Below are positions 63,148 to 63,326 of a stretch of 63,326 bases of DNA, one piece after another; the first letter of the stretch is position 1; each line of letters starts with the position of its first letter. The DNA lies in NCBI GenBank assembly GCA_046318595.1, contig JBKCTV010000039.1:1-63326 (forward strand), read 5' to 3'. The position numbers and the translations under genes are program-made. The stretch comes from DAITMV01 sp046318595. GTDB lineage: Bacteria; Pseudomonadota; Gammaproteobacteria; Burkholderiales; Burkholderiaceae_B. The notes under the pieces were generated by a model. It worked only from the letters and a program-made list of their open reading frames with translations. It did no database searches and was not told where the DNA came from.

Positions 63148-63326
63148 AGTACTCATACTCGGCGTCAACGGCTTCATCGGTCACCATTTGTCCAAACGAA
63201 TTCTAGCGACCACCGATTGGCAAGTCTTCGGCATGGACATGCAGGACGACCGGATCAGCGACTTCAAAGAGCACGAGCGTTTCCACTTTTTCGAAGGCGA
63301 CATCACGATCAACCGGGAGTGGATCG
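63140..63326 (+). CDS. UDP-glucuronate decarboxylase (stand-alone ArnA C-terminal domain), partial
   Basis: Start of an extended SDR, MHKVLILGVNGFIGHHL with the NAD-binding GxxGFxG motif, like the C-terminal half of ArnA. It runs off the window after about 62 codons. It overlaps the formyltransferase gene by 8 bp. Confidence 0.9.
   Translation, partial: MHKVLILGVNGFIGHHLSKRILATTDWQVFGMDMQDDRISDFKEHERFHFFEGDITINREWI

Noticed and set aside
1..63326. CRISPR array
   Set aside because: No series of short direct repeats with regular spacers was seen.

Overview
The window looks like a chromosome segment of a betaproteobacterium, most likely of the Burkholderiales. Evidence from gene order: tig-clpP-clpX-lon-hupB followed by tRNA-Val/tRNA-Asp; glnA-(DUF4124)-ntrB-ntrC; radA-alr facing lplT; alaA/hom-thrC-moeA-moaD-moaE; and a lipid A aminoarabinose (arn) operon beside a Mth938-like gene and alaA. 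Synteny statements come from general knowledge; no search was run. Two very large eukaryote-facing proteins suggest that the organism lives in or on eukaryotic cells.

Left end (1-8187, minus): a tightly overlapped type I restriction-modification operon, hsdR-hsdS-[ATPase]-[HNH nuclease]-hsdM. The inserted ATPase/HNH pair has the features of the Septu (PtuA/PtuB) anti-phage system, so two defence systems share one transcript. Next come a ZIP metal transporter, polA and a LOG-family hydrolase.

12.8-33.4 kb is mostly housekeeping: tRNA-Asp and tRNA-Val, HU, Lon, ClpX, ClpP and trigger factor, with an IS66 transposase remnant between lon and hupB; a small lytic transglycosylase-like gene, tRNA-Leu and a squalene/phytoene-synthase-fold protein lacking its catalytic aspartates; radA, alr, lplT, a family 4 uracil-DNA glycosylase, rimI and tsaB; then the nitrogen-control block ntrC-ntrB-DUF4124-glnA with a clear sigma-54 promoter, and a rhodanese.

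33.7-41.3 kb holds a large lipoprotein of unknown function, a single-domain response regulator, and moaE-moaD-moeA-thrC-hom.

41.3-56.4 kb is the most unusual part. It separates hom from alaA, which are neighbours in related genomes, and it is bounded by two direct copies of an imperfect 169-bp repeat. Between them are a tRNA-His/Arg/Pro operon, a GNAT enzyme, a ferritin-like metal protein, a 1216-aa effector-like protein, a small unknown ORF, a response regulator and hybrid-looking sensor kinase with a degenerate ATP site, a STAS protein, ybbA, tesA, ppiD, and a 733-aa protein that joins a tyrosine-phosphatase-like domain to a eukaryotic-type ubiquitin-specific protease (C19). The 1216-aa and 733-aa proteins share the phosphatase-like domain, and in both the catalytic CX5R motif reads SX5R, so both look like pseudophosphatases. 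No secretion apparatus is visible in the window.

56.4-63.3 kb: alaA, then divergently a Mth938-like gene and arnT, a small EamA-type flippase subunit, arnB, arnC, a stand-alone ArnA formyltransferase and the start of a stand-alone ArnA decarboxylase, with the last running off the window.
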